24,468 bases of DNA from Planktomarina sp. (lineage in GTDB: Bacteria > Pseudomonadota > Alphaproteobacteria > Rhodobacterales > Rhodobacteraceae). The translations under genes were made by a program, and so were the position numbers. The stretch is from the NCBI GenBank assembly GCA_002698165.1, contig NZVF01000081.1, positions 9,161 to 33,628 of the forward strand. The letters run 5' to 3'. The notes beneath the pieces are model-generated. The model was not told the origin of the DNA, did no database searches, and saw nothing but the letters and a program-made list of their open reading frames with translations. Positions 24,057-24,468 of this stretch are shown here, in pieces. Position 1 is the stretch's first letter. Each line of letters begins with the position of its first letter.

Positions 24057-24468
24057 TCGTCCAGACCACAATCCACAGCTTCAGTCTCTGGCATCACTTC
24101 GCCCATAAGCCGGGATTTGATGCCATCGCCTTTTCTGAGTTGGCAAGATCAATGGGCTTTCAGGGTATCAGCCTTTCGCTAAATGATGAAAACTACCGCC
24201 ATCTCGGAGGCAGAGGGTCTAAGCAGATGGACCGCCTGCGTACCTACCTGACAACTCATGGAATGAGCCTGGAGGTGGATACCTCCGGTACAGCCCCCAC
24301 ACATATGTTAAAGATGCTGGACGTCGCGCATCGCATGGGCGCCACATGCTTAAGAACTTACACCCGTCATGGCGGGGACTTGGGGGGTATGATGCAAAAT
24401 ACTGCCGATGATCTGGCGGCAGTCACGCAAAAAGCAAATGATTTGGATGTGATCATCGTGCTGGAAAA
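24053..24468 (+). CDS. Sugar phosphate isomerase/epimerase-like TIM-barrel protein (3' end beyond window)
   Basis: My translation from ATG 24053 gives 138 codons without a stop up to the window edge, beginning MIVQTTIHSFSLWHHFAH. The pattern fits the first half of a xylose-isomerase-like (AP_endonuc_2) TIM barrel: FSELARSMGFQGISLSL on an early strand, RTYLTTHGMSLEVDTSG, a MLDVAHRMGATCLRTYTR strand, and a final VIIVLEN whose Glu is usually the first metal ligand. The start codon overlaps the kinase stop. It is not closely similar to the TIM-barrel protein at 10304-11314. Function and partner substrate are unknown; the pair with a kinase suggests isomerisation plus phosphorylation of a small sugar (inference). 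Confidence 0.75.
   Translation, partial: MIVQTTIHSFSLWHHFAHKPGFDAIAFSELARSMGFQGISLSLNDENYRHLGGRGSKQMDRLRTYLTTHGMSLEVDTSGTAPTHMLKMLDVAHRMGATCLRTYTRHGGDLGGMMQNTADDLAAVTQKANDLDVIIVLE

Overview
The window looks like a sugar-acid catabolism island in a Gram-negative bacterium, most likely a marine alphaproteobacterium. This placement is an inference from gene families (UgpABCE-like ABC importer, SMP-30 lactonases, enolase-superfamily dehydratases, a GMC oxidoreductase, a PhyH dioxygenase, an S1 sulfatase); there is no rRNA or other marker. The central ~22 kb (about 1.2-23.15 kb) is AT-rich. The two ends, an MmgE/PrpD gene on the left and a kinase/TIM-barrel pair on the right, are clearly GC-richer, so the centre may have been acquired as a block.

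Layout. 1-1195 (-): MmgE/PrpD enzyme, cut by the window edge. 1350-2243 (+): DMT permease. 4125-2288 (-): enolase-superfamily enzyme 1 and an RraA-type aldolase, 14 nt apart. 4389-11314 (+): solute-binding protein, ABC ATPase, two permeases, SMP-30 lactonase, GntR/FCD regulator and a xylose-isomerase-like TIM barrel. 11447-13417 (+): enolase-superfamily enzyme 2 and an SDR. 14320-13424 (-): PhyH-type dioxygenase, divergent from a LacI regulator (14463-15485, +). 18013-15500 (-): second SMP-30 and a GMC oxidoreductase. 18143-20403 (+): SDR and a cytoplasmic sulfatase with overlapping stop/start. 20590-21342 (+): third SDR. 21615-23135 (+): aldehyde dehydrogenase resembling 2-oxoglutarate-semialdehyde dehydrogenases. 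23208-24468 (+): APH-type kinase overlapping a partial TIM-barrel gene.

The strongest unifying signal is a near-perfect 21-bp palindrome with core TACATGTWACATGTA. It occurs five times, and every copy lies in an intergenic promoter region: two between enolase 1 and the binding-protein gene, one before enolase 2, one between SMP-30 no. 2 and the SDR-sulfatase pair, and one before the aldehyde dehydrogenase. It ties these transcription units into one probable regulon, most likely controlled by the GntR/FCD protein encoded inside the transporter operon. The divergent PhyH/LacI promoter carries a different palindrome with a central CG, typical of LacI operators.

Reading the genes together (inference): a periplasmic binding protein and ABC importer bring in a sugar or sugar acid, possibly sulfated. 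A cytoplasmic sulfatase removes sulfate, SDR or GMC enzymes oxidise the sugar to a lactone, SMP-30 enzymes open it, and enolase-superfamily enzymes dehydrate or isomerise the acid. The 2-keto-3-deoxy product is then either cleaved by the RraA-type aldolase or carried towards 2-oxoglutarate by the aldehyde dehydrogenase. The substrate cannot be named from sequence alone. I saw no rRNA, tRNA, CRISPR array or insertion sequence, and no gene-free stretch longer than 300 bases.
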